From an uncultured Clostridia bacterium (GTDB taxonomy: Bacteria > Bacillota > Clostridia > Oscillospirales > CAG-382): a DNA stretch of 52,261 bases. The DNA lies in assembly GCA_944375955.1 (NCBI GenBank), contig CALWBE010000061.1, positions 1 to 52,261 on the forward strand, in the 5' to 3' direction. The translations under genes and the position numbers were made by a program. This document shows, piece after piece, positions 34,703-43,917 of this stretch; the first letter of the stretch is position 1; each line of letters starts with the position of its first letter. The notes below the pieces were generated by a model. That model searched no databases. It saw only the letters and a list, made by a program, of their open reading frames with translations, and was not told the origin of the DNA.

Positions 34703-34918
34703 ATGCTTGACAGAATAGCGCTTGTCCTGACAATCGTCGGTGCGCTCAACTGGGGCGGAATCGGTCTTTTCGGATTTGATACCGTCGCATGGATTTTCGG
34801 AGGACAGGATGCTCTTTTCAGCAGACTGATCTATACTCTCGTAGCGCTTGCGGGTATTTGGTGTATTTCACTTCTTTTCCGCAGCCGCGAAAATGTCCTT
34901 GATGATCACATCGACTGA
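34703..34918 (+). CDS. DUF378 family small membrane protein
   Basis: The 71-residue protein has two transmembrane helices. The first contains the family signature IVGALNWGGIGLFGFDTVAWIFG (split here over residues 11-33), the second ends before a short charged tail (LLFRSRENVLDDHID). DUF378 proteins such as YuzA of Bacillus are widespread with no established role. AGAGGT at 8-base spacing serves ATG 34703. It is monocistronic between a structured leader and a strong terminator. Confidence 0.93.
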   Translation: MLDRIALVLTIVGALNWGGIGLFGFDTVAWIFGGQDALFSRLIYTLVALAGIWCISLLFRSRENVLDDHID

Positions 34919-34926
34919 CACAAGTT

Positions 34927-34967
34927 TTTCACCGACATCTGATTTCAGATGTCGGTGAAATTTTTTT
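34927..34967 (+). terminator. Strong intrinsic terminator after the DUF378 gene
   Basis: A perfect 16 bp stem (34927-34942 with 34945-34960; core CACCGACATCTGA) with a 2-base apparent loop is followed by seven T. The left side lacks T-run potential for the opposite strand, so it mainly serves the + strand. Confidence 0.93.
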
Positions 34968-36492
34968 AATTTACAAACTCACGTCTCATAAAATCTGAAA
35001 AAGGCTGCTCACTTTGAGTATAAAGATATGTGAAATTCAAATTTTGTTCTATAACAGACTGTAAGAGTTCATAAGATGCTATAGAAAAATCAGGCATACC
35101 TTCGCCGAAGGCATATGCGGCGTCATAAACTGCGCTTTCAGATATTTGTGATATCATAGCCGCCGAAGCGTTGTCGCGCATATAATAGTATGTCCATGCA
35201 AGTTCTATGATGTTTTCTCCGCGGCAGTAATTGTAAGCGTATATTGCGTCAAGAACTTTACCTGAAAGGTCAGAAGCCTGAACGCCGTAAGGAACTGCAT
35301 ATCCGCAGACGGAGGAATCGATCCAGGAAAAATAATCTGTCTGAGAAGCGTTTCTTTTCGGCATAGGCAATATTCCCCAGTTTATAGGACTGTATGCAAG
35401 CGTCGAGGCATATGACAGCTTTTCGCAGAAGAAAGTAAGTCTACCCTGAGAGAATGCTTCAAGGGCGTCTGATCCGGGATTCCGGACCGGATATTTAGAA
35501 CTGTTTGACACACATATATTTCGAATTTCCTGAACATAATTATCTTCATCTGTGACAGCGAAATCCATTTTAAAAAAGCCTTCCTCGTCACGTGAGAAGA
35601 AATGTTTGCCGAAAGAAGCAAAAACTGCGTTAGCAAACAGTGACGTATTCATAGATGAGGAATATCCGTATCTGTCATTGTTTCTTATCATTCTGCCGTC
35701 GCCGTCAAGGTCAGCAGCCGACGCTTCGGCAATAGATAAGAACATATCCCATGTCCATGTGCCGTCTTTTACCATACTGTAAGGATCTTCATATCCGAGA
35801 GAGGCAAGAACGTCTTTATTGTAATATACACACCAAGCCGACCGAGTGTCATATGCGGCTTTTCCGTATACACCGTATGTCGTATCGCTTTGCGACAGTG
35901 CGGAGATAAGCTCAGGATCTGTATATTCTTTGTCAAAAGAAAAATACGGAACCGAATAAATATTCATAAGTAAGCCGTTTCCTCCGCAAGAGGAAACAGT
36001 ATTCATCGGCGCATATAAAAGATCACAGGCGGGAATATCAGAGTCAGCTGAGCCGTAATTGTTTAAATAAGACTGTATTTCATTTTCATCAATAGTCAGA
36101 GCAGTTATTTTAATGTTGAATTTTTCTTCTATAGCCCGGTTTCTTTCATAAAGCTCTTTGCCTAAAATTCCGCTGTCAGTTTCGGAATCGGTAAAATCGG
36201 GATCGGTTGTCAGAATTATAAATTCTCTTCCTCCGTAATCTTCTTTGGGAATAGAATCGAACAAATCTGTTCCGTTATTGTTAAGACTTTCTTTTTTGCC
36301 GTCAGAGCTTTGATTTTCTGTATTTTCTTTGACGGGATCTGAGGTGTTGTTTTGAGTGTTTGCACTACTTGGATTTTCATCTGATTTTAAACTGCCACAC
36401 GAACAAAATAAAGATGTTAGCGATGATAACACAATTATTATTGAAAGAAATATGCGGCAACCCGATTTTATTTTCGAATTTATATTTATCAT
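34966..36492 (-). CDS. Extracellular solute-binding lipoprotein (ABC family 1 type), no permease nearby
   Basis: The 508-residue protein has a signal peptide ending in a lipobox-like SLFCSC with the lipidated cysteine near residue 32, then a low-complexity Ser/Asn/Asp/Glu linker (about 37-75). The binding-protein body shows YERNRAIEEKFNIKI, YYNKDVLASLGYEDPYSMVKDGTWTWD and the DLDGDGRMIRNNDRYG segment typical of Clostridial family 1 solute-binding proteins. Such proteins usually deliver sugars to an ABC importer, but no permease or ATPase gene is in the window. It starts four bases after the rpiB stop codon, so it sits last in the scp operon. Confidence 0.83.
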   Translation of the reverse strand: MININSKIKSGCRIFLSIIIVLSSLTSLFCSCGSLKSDENPSSANTQNNTSDPVKENTENQSSDGKKESLNNNGTDLFDSIPKEDYGGREFIILTTDPDFTDSETDSGILGKELYERNRAIEEKFNIKITALTIDENEIQSYLNNYGSADSDIPACDLLYAPMNTVSSCGGNGLLMNIYSVPYFSFDKEYTDPELISALSQSDTTYGVYGKAAYDTRSAWCVYYNKDVLASLGYEDPYSMVKDGTWTWDMFLSIAEASAADLDGDGRMIRNNDRYGYSSSMNTSLFANAVFASFGKHFFSRDEEGFFKMDFAVTDEDNYVQEIRNICVSNSSKYPVRNPGSDALEAFSQGRLTFFCEKLSYASTLAYSPINWGILPMPKRNASQTDYFSWIDSSVCGYAVPYGVQASDLSGKVLDAIYAYNYCRGENIIELAWTYYYMRDNASAAMISQISESAVYDAAYAFGEGMPDFSIASYELLQSVIEQNLNFTYLYTQSEQPFSDFMRREFVN

Positions 36493-36496
36493 ATTT

Positions 36497-36943
36497 TTAA
36501 AAATTTTCTTCGAGCTTTGATATAAGCTCTACTCTTGCCGCGTGTCTTCCTCCGTCTTCAAACTCGGCTTCAAGAAAAGCGTCGACAATCATTTTTGCGG
36601 TTTCAATTCCAATAACTCTTGCACCGAAACAGATAATATTCGCGTTGTTGTGTATGCGCGTCATTTTTGCGCTGTAAACTTCGCTTACAGCAGCTGCGCG
36701 TATGCCTTTTACTTTGTTTGATGCTATGGACATGCCTATGCCGGTGCCGCAGATGAGTATACCGAGAGAATTTTTATCCGAAACAACCTTGCGCGCTACT
36801 CTTTCTGCACTTATGGGATAATCTATTTTTTCTCCCGTGTTTATACCCAAATCCTCTACCGTATAGGATTTTTCACGCAGATATTCCGAAATCTCATTTT
36901 TCATATCAATTGCGGCATGGTCGCATCCGATGTAAATTTTCAT
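36497..36943 (-). CDS. rpiB: Ribose-5-phosphate isomerase B
   Basis: The 148-residue protein has the RpiB/LacAB fold. It starts with MKIYIGCDHAAIDMK and carries the catalytic cysteine C65 in ILICGTGIGMSIASNK, followed by the HNNANI substrate-binding segment. It interconverts ribose-5-phosphate and ribulose-5-phosphate in the pentose phosphate pathway. It is the fourth gene of the site-2-protease/scpA/scpB/rpiB unit, with a 39 bp gap after scpB. Confidence 0.96.
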   Translation of the reverse strand: MKIYIGCDHAAIDMKNEISEYLREKSYTVEDLGINTGEKIDYPISAERVARKVVSDKNSLGILICGTGIGMSIASNKVKGIRAAAVSEVYSAKMTRIHNNANIICFGARVIGIETAKMIVDAFLEAEFEDGGRHAARVELISKLEENF

Positions 36944-36982
36944 ATCTTTTCTCCTTGTTTTATATTGCTGTTACAAAAATAT

Positions 36983-37726
36983 TTATTTTTCCTCAGACTG
37001 TCTAACGTCATATAAATTCGTTTGTATTTCAAAATCTGCAATGTTTTCAAAAACGCCTTCGCGCGGTCGAATATTATCCGTTCTGCCGGCATTGCTGTCT
37101 TCCGGCTGGCTGTCTTCCGTTCTGCCGTCGCCTATATCCATTTTCTGCTGCTCGCCGTCTTTTACAAAAGAGCGCCTTATTTCTTCAAGCTCAGGCAGAT
37201 TTTCAAGCTCGGCTATTGATGAAAGACCAAAGGTCCTTAAAAAAATCGGTGTAGTCCCATATAATATCGGGTGGCCCGGAGCGTCAAGTCTTCCGACTTC
37301 CTCTATCAGCCCTTTCTCTGCAAGCGATGCCGTTACTGTCGGGGATTCCACCCCGCGCACCTTATCAATAAACGCGCGGGTTACCGGCTGATTGTATGCT
37401 ATTATCGCAAGCACTTCAAGCGCCGCGCGTGACAAAGGCTGATTGCGGCGAAGATCGAGAGCCGTGCGCACGATATCCCCGAATTCGCTTTTTGTCACAA
37501 GCTGAGCATAGCCGTCATATATTATAAGTTCAATTGCAGAATCATTTTTTTCATATCTTTCTTTTAGCTTGACAAGCGCTTTTACAATTTCTGCTTCAGA
37601 AACGCCTGCCGATAAAGCAATTTTATCAAATGACACAGCGCTTCCGCATGCGAAAAGCACAGCCTCGCTGGCCTTAATTATATATTCGAGATCTGAGATC
37701 CCTTCGATAACTGACTGATTATCCAT
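36983..37726 (-). CDS. scpB: Segregation and condensation protein B
   Basis: The 247-residue protein has two winged-helix domains of ScpB over residues about 8-175, including VLAIIAYNQPVTRAFIDKVRGV and the GRLDAPGHPILYGTTPIFLRTFGL segment. Residues 200-247 are an acidic, polar tail longer than in the B. subtilis protein. ScpB forms a complex with ScpA that bridges the SMC ATPase heads. It lies 24 bp after scpA. Confidence 0.96.
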   Translation of the reverse strand: MDNQSVIEGISDLEYIIKASEAVLFACGSAVSFDKIALSAGVSEAEIVKALVKLKERYEKNDSAIELIIYDGYAQLVTKSEFGDIVRTALDLRRNQPLSRAALEVLAIIAYNQPVTRAFIDKVRGVESPTVTASLAEKGLIEEVGRLDAPGHPILYGTTPIFLRTFGLSSIAELENLPELEEIRRSFVKDGEQQKMDIGDGRTEDSQPEDSNAGRTDNIRPREGVFENIADFEIQTNLYDVRQSEEK

Positions 37727-37750
37727 ATATTATATTTTCTCCGGTATATC

Positions 37751-38599
37751 TTAGATTTCTTCCTCTGTATCATGGTTTAAAATTATATCGCAGTCGGCAT
37801 AGCTGTCGCTGTAATAGGATACGCTTACACGCTTGTCCTTTACAAGTTCAAGCAAAGCAAGAAATGTGGCGACGACTTCACCGCGGTTTTTGACCTCTTC
37901 GAAAAAGCTTCCGAGAGGCTGTTTTTCCTTTTTTACAAGAATATTTAAAACATGAAGAATTTTCTCTCCTACGCTTACCTGTCTTGTAGCGGTTAAATGT
38001 CTGCCGATATCCTGTTCTATCTCAAAAATATTTTCTTCATCCTGCTCATTCCGCAGCATAACCCTCGTAAGAGCCTCTTTAAGCAGCCCGATATCGTGAG
38101 TAAGTTTATATTCGCTGTCCGCTTCAATAGATTCTGCCGGCTTTTCATAACGCCCCTGATATGTCAGCTCGCGGTCATGCAGAACTTCGGCTGTCTTTTT
38201 TGCCCGCTGATATTCAAGCAGCATATCGACAAGCTCCTGCCGGGGATCTTCCTCATCCTTTTGCACCGGCAGAAGCATTCGGGATTTTATAAGCATAAGC
38301 TTTGCCGCCATTACAATGAATGAAGACGCTATTTCCATATTGAAAAGTTCCATTTTATGAATATAATTCATATACTGATCGAATATTACCGATATCGGTA
38401 TATCATAAATATTTACTTTATTTTTGGAAATAAGCGATAAAAGCAGGTCAAGCGGCCCTTCAAATATTTCGAGCTTAAATGTCGGAAAATGGTTTTCCTC
38501 CGCATCGAAGATATCCTCAACCGATTCTTCTGTCACGGAATATTTTTCATTGTTATCCGGCAAACCGTAAAGTTTGTCTGCAATAGAATCATTTGTCAT
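37751..38599 (-). CDS. scpA: Segregation and condensation protein A
   Basis: The 282-residue kleisin subunit of the SMC complex has the recognisable FEGPLDLLLSLISKNKVNIYDIPISVI N-terminus (here from about residue 44 after an extra acidic leader), AAKLMLIKSRMLLP in the middle, and the C-terminal winged helix with FLALLELVK. It links SMC heads with ScpB for chromosome condensation. The N-terminal extension of about 40 residues is longer than usual. It is separated from the protease gene by 25 bp. Confidence 0.96.
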   Translation of the reverse strand: MTNDSIADKLYGLPDNNEKYSVTEESVEDIFDAEENHFPTFKLEIFEGPLDLLLSLISKNKVNIYDIPISVIFDQYMNYIHKMELFNMEIASSFIVMAAKLMLIKSRMLLPVQKDEEDPRQELVDMLLEYQRAKKTAEVLHDRELTYQGRYEKPAESIEADSEYKLTHDIGLLKEALTRVMLRNEQDEENIFEIEQDIGRHLTATRQVSVGEKILHVLNILVKKEKQPLGSFFEEVKNRGEVVATFLALLELVKDKRVSVSYYSDSYADCDIILNHDTEEEI

Positions 38600-38624
38600 G
38601 AAAATCAGAAAACTCCTTTATGTT

Positions 38625-39326
38625 TCAGCGCATCAGAAGTTCAAACGGTATAAAGCTTACCAAATAATAAATAAAGTTTGAAAGCCATGAGATAGCGTTT
38701 TGCAGAATATTGGTAAACGCGCCGAGATAAAAAAGAATAATAATAGCTATCTGCATATAACGTTCATAACGAAAAGAAAATAAAGCCCATTTTCTCGGCA
38801 GGCAGGCTGTAAGCAGTCTGGATCCGTCAAGAGGAGGTATCGGAATCATATTAAAAACGGCATATGTCACATTTATGCTTACGGCGATATTAAAAAATGA
38901 AAGCAGAATTATATATACATTTATGCCGGCTTCCGAAGAAGGCATAAAATTTCCGGAAAAAACTACGGTCAAATTAAATAATATTGCAGAAGCAAAAGCG
39001 ACAAGAATGTTTGAAAAAGGTCCGGCGAGAGACGCAAGCACAAAGCCCCATTTGCCGTTTTTCATATATCTTGTGTTTATCGGAACCGGTTTTGCCCATC
39101 CGAATCCGAACAAAAGCAGCATTATAAAGCCGATAGGATCAATATGACTTATCGGATTGAGAGTTAAGCGTCCGTAATTTCTTGCGGTATCGTCACCCAG
39201 GCAATGCGCGGCATAACCGTGAGAAAACTCATGTATTGATAAAGAAAAAAGTATAATCGGAATACTCAGAAGAAGAACTATAACATCAAGCTGTGTAAAG
39301 TTTCCGCTTAAAAAAGTTCGGAGCAT
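38625..39326 (-). CDS. Site-2 protease family (peptidase M50) membrane protein
   Basis: The 233-residue polytopic protein has the zinc motif HEFSH (32-36), NPISHIDPIG near 57, and the third ligand in NMIPIPPLDGSRLL. Five to six membrane segments fit the rhomboid-like M50 group found next to scpAB in many Firmicutes. It probably cuts transmembrane segments of regulators, such as anti-sigma factors; the target is unknown. It is the first gene of the - strand operon, with its promoter at 39482-39510. Confidence 0.93.
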   Translation of the reverse strand: MLRTFLSGNFTQLDVIVLLLSIPIILFSLSIHEFSHGYAAHCLGDDTARNYGRLTLNPISHIDPIGFIMLLLFGFGWAKPVPINTRYMKNGKWGFVLASLAGPFSNILVAFASAILFNLTVVFSGNFMPSSEAGINVYIILLSFFNIAVSINVTYAVFNMIPIPPLDGSRLLTACLPRKWALFSFRYERYMQIAIIILFYLGAFTNILQNAISWLSNFIYYLVSFIPFELLMR

Positions 39327-39481
39327 AAAAAACCTCTTTCTGTAAAAAATAGACTTATATTAAAAAATATTTTCTGCAGATAATTATAAAAACATAAGTT
39401 TTCAGGCATGCAGAAAAGCACTTGCGGCGCTGAAATTTGCCGAAAACTTTAAAACAAGACTATAAAAATCATATTAAAATA

Positions 39482-39510
39482 ATTATAACCGATTTCCTTT
39501 CTAAAGTCAA
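39482..39510 (-). promoter_or_regulatory. Promoter of the M50-scpA-scpB-rpiB operon
   Basis: Read on the - strand: TTGACT (39510-39505), 17 bp, TATAAT (39487-39482). The leader is about 150 bases long. It is divergent to the small membrane protein gene at 39570. Confidence 0.75.
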
Positions 39511-39569
39511 CAAACGTGCTAACAATAAAACCGAAAATTTACAAGTAATAAGTAAAGGGAAAGTATTAA

Positions 39570-40049
39570 ATGAAAAATCCGGCATCTTTTTTGAAATTTA
39601 CAGCGCTGTCGCTTTCAGTTTGTCTTTTAGCGCAGTATCTTTGTGCGGGAGCAGAAGCGGAGTTTTTTAAGATTATATCCGCAAATGAAAATTCAGGTAA
39701 AATTATGGAAGCGGCGTTGTCGGGATTTTTTCAGCTTTCACATCTTGTGTACGGAATATTTCTTTATAACCGTTCTTTTTTAGCTTCAGGAGCAAGCAGT
39801 CAGACAAGATTTCCTAACTTGTATTTTTCATATTTTTCTCTTGCACTTTCATTTATTGCATATGTGCTTGCTTTTGCGGATAGATTTATATTGGCGGCAT
39901 TTTGGTCAGCGACTTTGATTTTTTTTCTTTCGGTTCTGTTTTTTTCGCTTCCGCGTCTGAAATTTGCTGTATTTCTGCTTGGGCTGCCTCAGCTTGTATA
40001 TGCAGTTTTGCTTCTTATACTTTCCGTTTTAGGCATAATCATATTATAG
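39570..40049 (+). CDS. Small polytopic membrane protein of unknown function
   Basis: The 159-residue protein has four to five hydrophobic helices and few charged residues. I considered a TspO/MBR assignment but the tryptophan-rich signature is absent. AAAGGG at about 39553 is the probable ribosome binding site for ATG 39570. It is a single gene between the scp promoter and a bidirectional terminator. Confidence 0.65.
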   Translation: MKNPASFLKFTALSLSVCLLAQYLCAGAEAEFFKIISANENSGKIMEAALSGFFQLSHLVYGIFLYNRSFLASGASSQTRFPNLYFSYFSLALSFIAYVLAFADRFILAAFWSATLIFFLSVLFFSLPRLKFAVFLLGLPQLVYAVLLLILSVLGIIIL

Positions 40050-40100
40050 ATAGATAGAAATAATTAAACGTTTCATATTCCTAAATAAATATAAAACACA

Positions 40101-40131
40101 AAAAGCGGAGAGCTTTTAGCTCTCCGCTTTT
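40101..40131. terminator. Bidirectional terminator
   Basis: A perfect 14 bp stem, AAAAGCGGAGAGCT (40101-40114) with AGCTCTCCGCTTTT (40118-40131), has A/T-rich outer arms on both sides. It lies between converging genes. Confidence 0.9.
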
Positions 40132-40165
40132 AATGTTAATCTAAAAGAAATATTTTTTAATTTTA

Positions 40166-43100
40166 TCAGTTAAGGGTTGCCGGTGCAAGACCTTCAGGAA
40201 TATTGCGTACGATAGGTTCTTTTTCAGGATCTATAACGATTACGACTGCGTTCTTGTCTCCCCAGAGATTTGCTATATTATCAGCAGCATTGTAATCACA
40301 GGTTGTTTCCGCGCCCTTGAGGTTTCCGAGCGGCTGACCTATGGTCTGAATATAAATATTCTTGTCTTCTACCTCGGTAGAATTGCTCGGAAGAGTCAAA
40401 AGATGTCCGTAAGCTCTGTCGAAAATGTTGTATTCTGCAATGCAGTTTTCATTTTCTGAAAGCGTTGAACCGCAGTAAAGTCTTGAAGTTCTAAATCTTG
40501 TTATTGAACCCCAGCCGTATCCGCCGAGACGGAGAAGGTTATAAGCTGAGCGGACATTTTTGGTAACTCTTTTGTAAATGTCTTTACCGCCTCCGAGCAT
40601 ATCTTCTGTAGGAGGAGCATTATAGAACTCTATACCCCAGAATACATATTCCATAAGATTGGAAAGATAGCTTACATCCTGCTGTATGCAGTCGCCGGTG
40701 CTTGAGGAACGCTGATGAGTTACCGCGGTATCGTATATCTGATACATCCAGTTGTTTTCAACGTGATATCCTACGCATCCGCCATAGATTTCAACTGCGT
40801 TTCCGTAGTTGGTTGCTGATTTGTCGTCGTTTATTCTGAGAACAGAGCCTCCGAGCCATGAGAATACACAGTTTGTTACGCGTATATTTCTTGATGTACC
40901 GAAGCCTATTGCATGTGCGCCGGTGAATTTCATTGCAATATTGTCTATTGTGCAGCCGTTGGGAGAACCGGAGAATATATTAACTCTTTCACCTATTTCT
41001 ATAGAGCTGAATCTTTCGCCGGGATTGCCTTCTGTGCTGTATATATAAAGAGGGCCGGGAGTTGTTATTCCTTTTGATATATCGGAGTAGAATTGAAGAT
41101 CTCCGCAAAGCTCATGAGCGCCGTCGAAGCCTCTTGTATCTTTGTTCATTATAAGGCCGTAAAGCTCGTCATATGTAGCTTCACTGTAGTCGAACAGATC
41201 GTGATCAAAGCCGATAACGCCGACGTTTGTAAGTTCTTCGGTACACTTCCATACATTTTCCCATTCAGTCGCTTCCCAAAGAGAAGGATCTGCATAATTC
41301 TTTTTAGACTGCATAAACAGCGGTTTGTCGCCTTCACCGTACGAACCGTAAATTGCGCCGTTGTATATCGGACACTGACCGCGGTATATGCCGCCTCTTT
41401 CAAAGAGGAAGGTTATTCCTGCCTGCGGGAATCTTACGTTTTTCATTCCTGCAAAGGTTTTCCAAGCGGTTTCCGGAGATTTTCCGTCGTTTGAATCGTC
41501 ACCGTTCTTTTCGGAAATATAATAAACCGTTTTCATTTGATCTGCATATATGTCAGATGTATTTGGAGTATTGAGTATATCCTTTTTCATCTGTTCGGCT
41601 ATTATATCTACACCGTCACGTATAGATGATGCATCGAGAGCTGCAGACTGCTCGTAAAGTGCGGGTATATATTCTTCGGCTTTATTTCCCGTAAGAGTAT
41701 ATGACGCTTTTTCCGTATCTGCCGTCCAGGTTACGTTTTCCTCATTGCATGCGGCAAGAATTTGACTCTTTGCCCAGTGATCGGAGATATCGCTGAAGGA
41801 TACTGTTCCTTCGGCGCCGTTGGGTATTCTTCCGAGGAAGCGGTTTACAATAGTTACAACTTCTGCGCGGGTAATCGGATTGTCCGGCTTGAATGTGCCG
41901 TCATCATATCCTACTATTATACCTTCAGATACCGCAAAGTTTACAGCACCTATATAGTGATATTTATCTGCGTCAACATCCGAAAAGCTTTTCAGTTTCA
42001 TTGATGAGCTTAAATCGGACAGAGCGGATATTTGGTATATAAGCTCTACAAACTCACCTCTTGTTATATTCTGATTCGGATAAATCTCAGCGCCGTGCTT
42101 TCCGGAAATACTGTCGAGAAATCCGAGCTTTTGGAAAATGCCTACATATGACTCATACCATGCCCCATCTTGTACATCGTCGTAATCAGCTTTTACTTTT
42201 CCGACAATATTACTTTCATCGGTTACGAGTCTTGTTAGAAGCGTTATGGCTTCGGCTCTTGTAATATTATTCTGAGGAAGGAAAGTGCCGTCGTCATATC
42301 CTGCAACATAATTGGCGTTTTTATTTACTTCAACTTTTACTTTCGTTTCAACGACTACATTTGATTCGCCGTCATTAAGCTGATAGATGCCGTTTTCTGC
42401 AGTTACGGCTGATCCGTTTATCGTAATGGCTTGCGCAGGTATACCGTATATGTCAGTAAACAGATATCCCGTAAGCTCTGAACCGTTAAACTGAGGTTCA
42501 CAGAATCCGCCGTCAAGCTTTATTATAACGTCGGCTGCACCGTCAGCTATGTTTGCTGTCGCTTCAGTTCCTGTTATAACTATTTTTTTGCCGGTAACAG
42601 TTCCGCTGCCTGCTTCTATCGTTCCGGCAAAATTGCCGCCGTTGAGCGCGACGATTACGCTTCCGTTGACAGTTGCCCCTGTTTCAGCTCCGATCACTGC
42701 CTGTGCAATCTCGCCGCCGTTTATTTCTGTAGTGACATTGCCGTTTATAGTTCCGCCTGAAGAGCCGGCGACAAGTTTTGTTATTATACCGTTGCCGATT
42801 ACAAGCTTGGCATTGCCGTTCATAGTGCCGCTGCCAATATTTCCTGCTACTACATTTTCTACTGTTCCGCCTTCAAGAATAACGCTGGTATTTCCGTTTA
42901 CGGCTTTGCCGTTTACTGAACCCGCGGAAAGAGTAGTGTATGTACCTGCATTAAGATAGATTATTCCGTTTCCTTCCGAAATTTCTCCGGGAGCTATAGA
43001 CGGAGGATTAGGATAGTTTATTATGTTAGGTCCGCCTGCTACATAGCTTTCAGTATGATATGTATCAAATTCGTTTACTGTTTCAAGCGTATAGCCGTTT

Positions 43101-43534
43101 GTGAAAAGATAAGCGCCTTCGTCAAGACGTATATTAAGAAAATCGAGATAAAGATCGCCTTTGAGATTTACTTCCGATACGGGAGCTTCTTCAGTTCCGG
43201 TAAAATCGAGAAGGTTTCCCTGTGATTTTGTTCCTATACCGGTTATAGTAACGGGCTTGCGTCCTTCTATATCATTGAAGTTGCTCAGCTTTATATTGCC
43301 TGTAAAAACAATATTTCCGCCTTCTTGTCCGAGGGCGCTGAAAGCGTCACTGAAATTTTTGAAGGTTGTATAAGATTTCCCGTTATAGGTCATCTTGCCG
43401 AACGAGCTTACAAGAGCTATGCGCTCTCCGTCGATCGTAAGAACGGCGGCGTCCTCAGCCTGCGCGGTAAACGGCACCGAGCAGATAAAAAGAACCGCTG
43501 CCAGAAAAAGAGAGAAAAGCTTAGTTTTTTTCAT
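40166..43534 (-). CDS. Secreted SLH beta-helix protein, paralogue of the gene at 2895-6218
   Basis: The 1122-residue protein has a signal peptide (1-26, MKKTKLFSLFLAAVLF...TAQA). It has the same architecture as the other copy throughout: ALVSSFGKMTY near 45, NNVVAGN-type beta-solenoid repeats at about 200-320, SLH segments at about 400-600 (GYDDGTFLPQNN, GYDDGTFKPDNP), and a C-terminal right-handed beta-helix with NNWMYQIYDT and WGIEFYNA. By eye most positions are identical to the first copy, yet it is not a fresh duplicate. It carries a short extra C-terminal tail (DPEKEPIVRNIPEGLAPATLN). AAAAGGAG serves its ATG. A surface-attached carbohydrate-binding or lyase role is inference. Confidence 0.88.
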   Translation of the reverse strand: MKKTKLFSLFLAAVLFICSVPFTAQAEDAAVLTIDGERIALVSSFGKMTYNGKSYTTFKNFSDAFSALGQEGGNIVFTGNIKLSNFNDIEGRKPVTITGIGTKSQGNLLDFTGTEEAPVSEVNLKGDLYLDFLNIRLDEGAYLFTNGYTLETVNEFDTYHTESYVAGGPNIINYPNPPSIAPGEISEGNGIIYLNAGTYTTLSAGSVNGKAVNGNTSVILEGGTVENVVAGNIGSGTMNGNAKLVIGNGIITKLVAGSSGGTINGNVTTEINGGEIAQAVIGAETGATVNGSVIVALNGGNFAGTIEAGSGTVTGKKIVITGTEATANIADGAADVIIKLDGGFCEPQFNGSELTGYLFTDIYGIPAQAITINGSAVTAENGIYQLNDGESNVVVETKVKVEVNKNANYVAGYDDGTFLPQNNITRAEAITLLTRLVTDESNIVGKVKADYDDVQDGAWYESYVGIFQKLGFLDSISGKHGAEIYPNQNITRGEFVELIYQISALSDLSSSMKLKSFSDVDADKYHYIGAVNFAVSEGIIVGYDDGTFKPDNPITRAEVVTIVNRFLGRIPNGAEGTVSFSDISDHWAKSQILAACNEENVTWTADTEKASYTLTGNKAEEYIPALYEQSAALDASSIRDGVDIIAEQMKKDILNTPNTSDIYADQMKTVYYISEKNGDDSNDGKSPETAWKTFAGMKNVRFPQAGITFLFERGGIYRGQCPIYNGAIYGSYGEGDKPLFMQSKKNYADPSLWEATEWENVWKCTEELTNVGVIGFDHDLFDYSEATYDELYGLIMNKDTRGFDGAHELCGDLQFYSDISKGITTPGPLYIYSTEGNPGERFSSIEIGERVNIFSGSPNGCTIDNIAMKFTGAHAIGFGTSRNIRVTNCVFSWLGGSVLRINDDKSATNYGNAVEIYGGCVGYHVENNWMYQIYDTAVTHQRSSSTGDCIQQDVSYLSNLMEYVFWGIEFYNAPPTEDMLGGGKDIYKRVTKNVRSAYNLLRLGGYGWGSITRFRTSRLYCGSTLSENENCIAEYNIFDRAYGHLLTLPSNSTEVEDKNIYIQTIGQPLGNLKGAETTCDYNAADNIANLWGDKNAVVIVIDPEKEPIVRNIPEGLAPATLN

Positions 43535-43600
43535 TTTTTGCTCCTTTTTATTATTGATAAAAAATAAATGTCCGTATACTATTGTATATGGAGATAATTT

Positions 43601-43629
43601 ATTATATCATACAATTGCTAGTTTAACAA
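43601..43629 (-). promoter_or_regulatory. Promoter of the SLH paralogue
   Basis: On the - strand TTGTTA (43629-43624), 17 bp, TATAAT (43606-43601). Just downstream of the -10 box lies the palindrome TATACAATAGTATA, partly shared with the promoter region of the other SLH gene. Confidence 0.7.
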
Positions 43630-43826
43630 GAAAAATAATTATGTCAGTTTTAACAAAAAAACAGCCGCTTTTTCAGCAAGCATGACAAACTGTATTTTTT
43701 TAATATAAAAAAGCTGATATTTGAGAATCATATTTATAAGCATAATTAAAAAAAATCATAACTATTCAGTTGTGTGTTTTCCTTTATTCTTTATATAAAA
43801 AAAGAGAAAAATTGGAATATAAATTC

Positions 43827-43855
43827 TTGACATTTTTTTAACAATATGATAAAAT
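43827..43855 (+). promoter_or_regulatory. Promoter of the FucO-like alcohol dehydrogenase gene
   Basis: TTGACA (43827-43832), a 17 bp spacer and TAAAAT (43850-43855). Confidence 0.82.
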
Positions 43856-43917
43856 ATAAATAACAGCGGAGTAATTGTCTGCTGAAAAGGGCGATGCCCA
43901 AAAAAGGAGGAAAAATC

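Larger units (their letters stand above)
43535..43917. other. Divergent intergenic region, SLH paralogue / alcohol dehydrogenase
   Basis: The 383 bp contain one promoter for each side (listed separately) and otherwise AT-rich sequence. A 96-codon frame starting inside the SLH gene shadow is not a gene. Confidence 0.6.

Noticed and set aside
39570..40049. TspO/MBR assignment of the small membrane protein
   Set aside because: Tryptophan-rich signature and the usual loop motif are absent.
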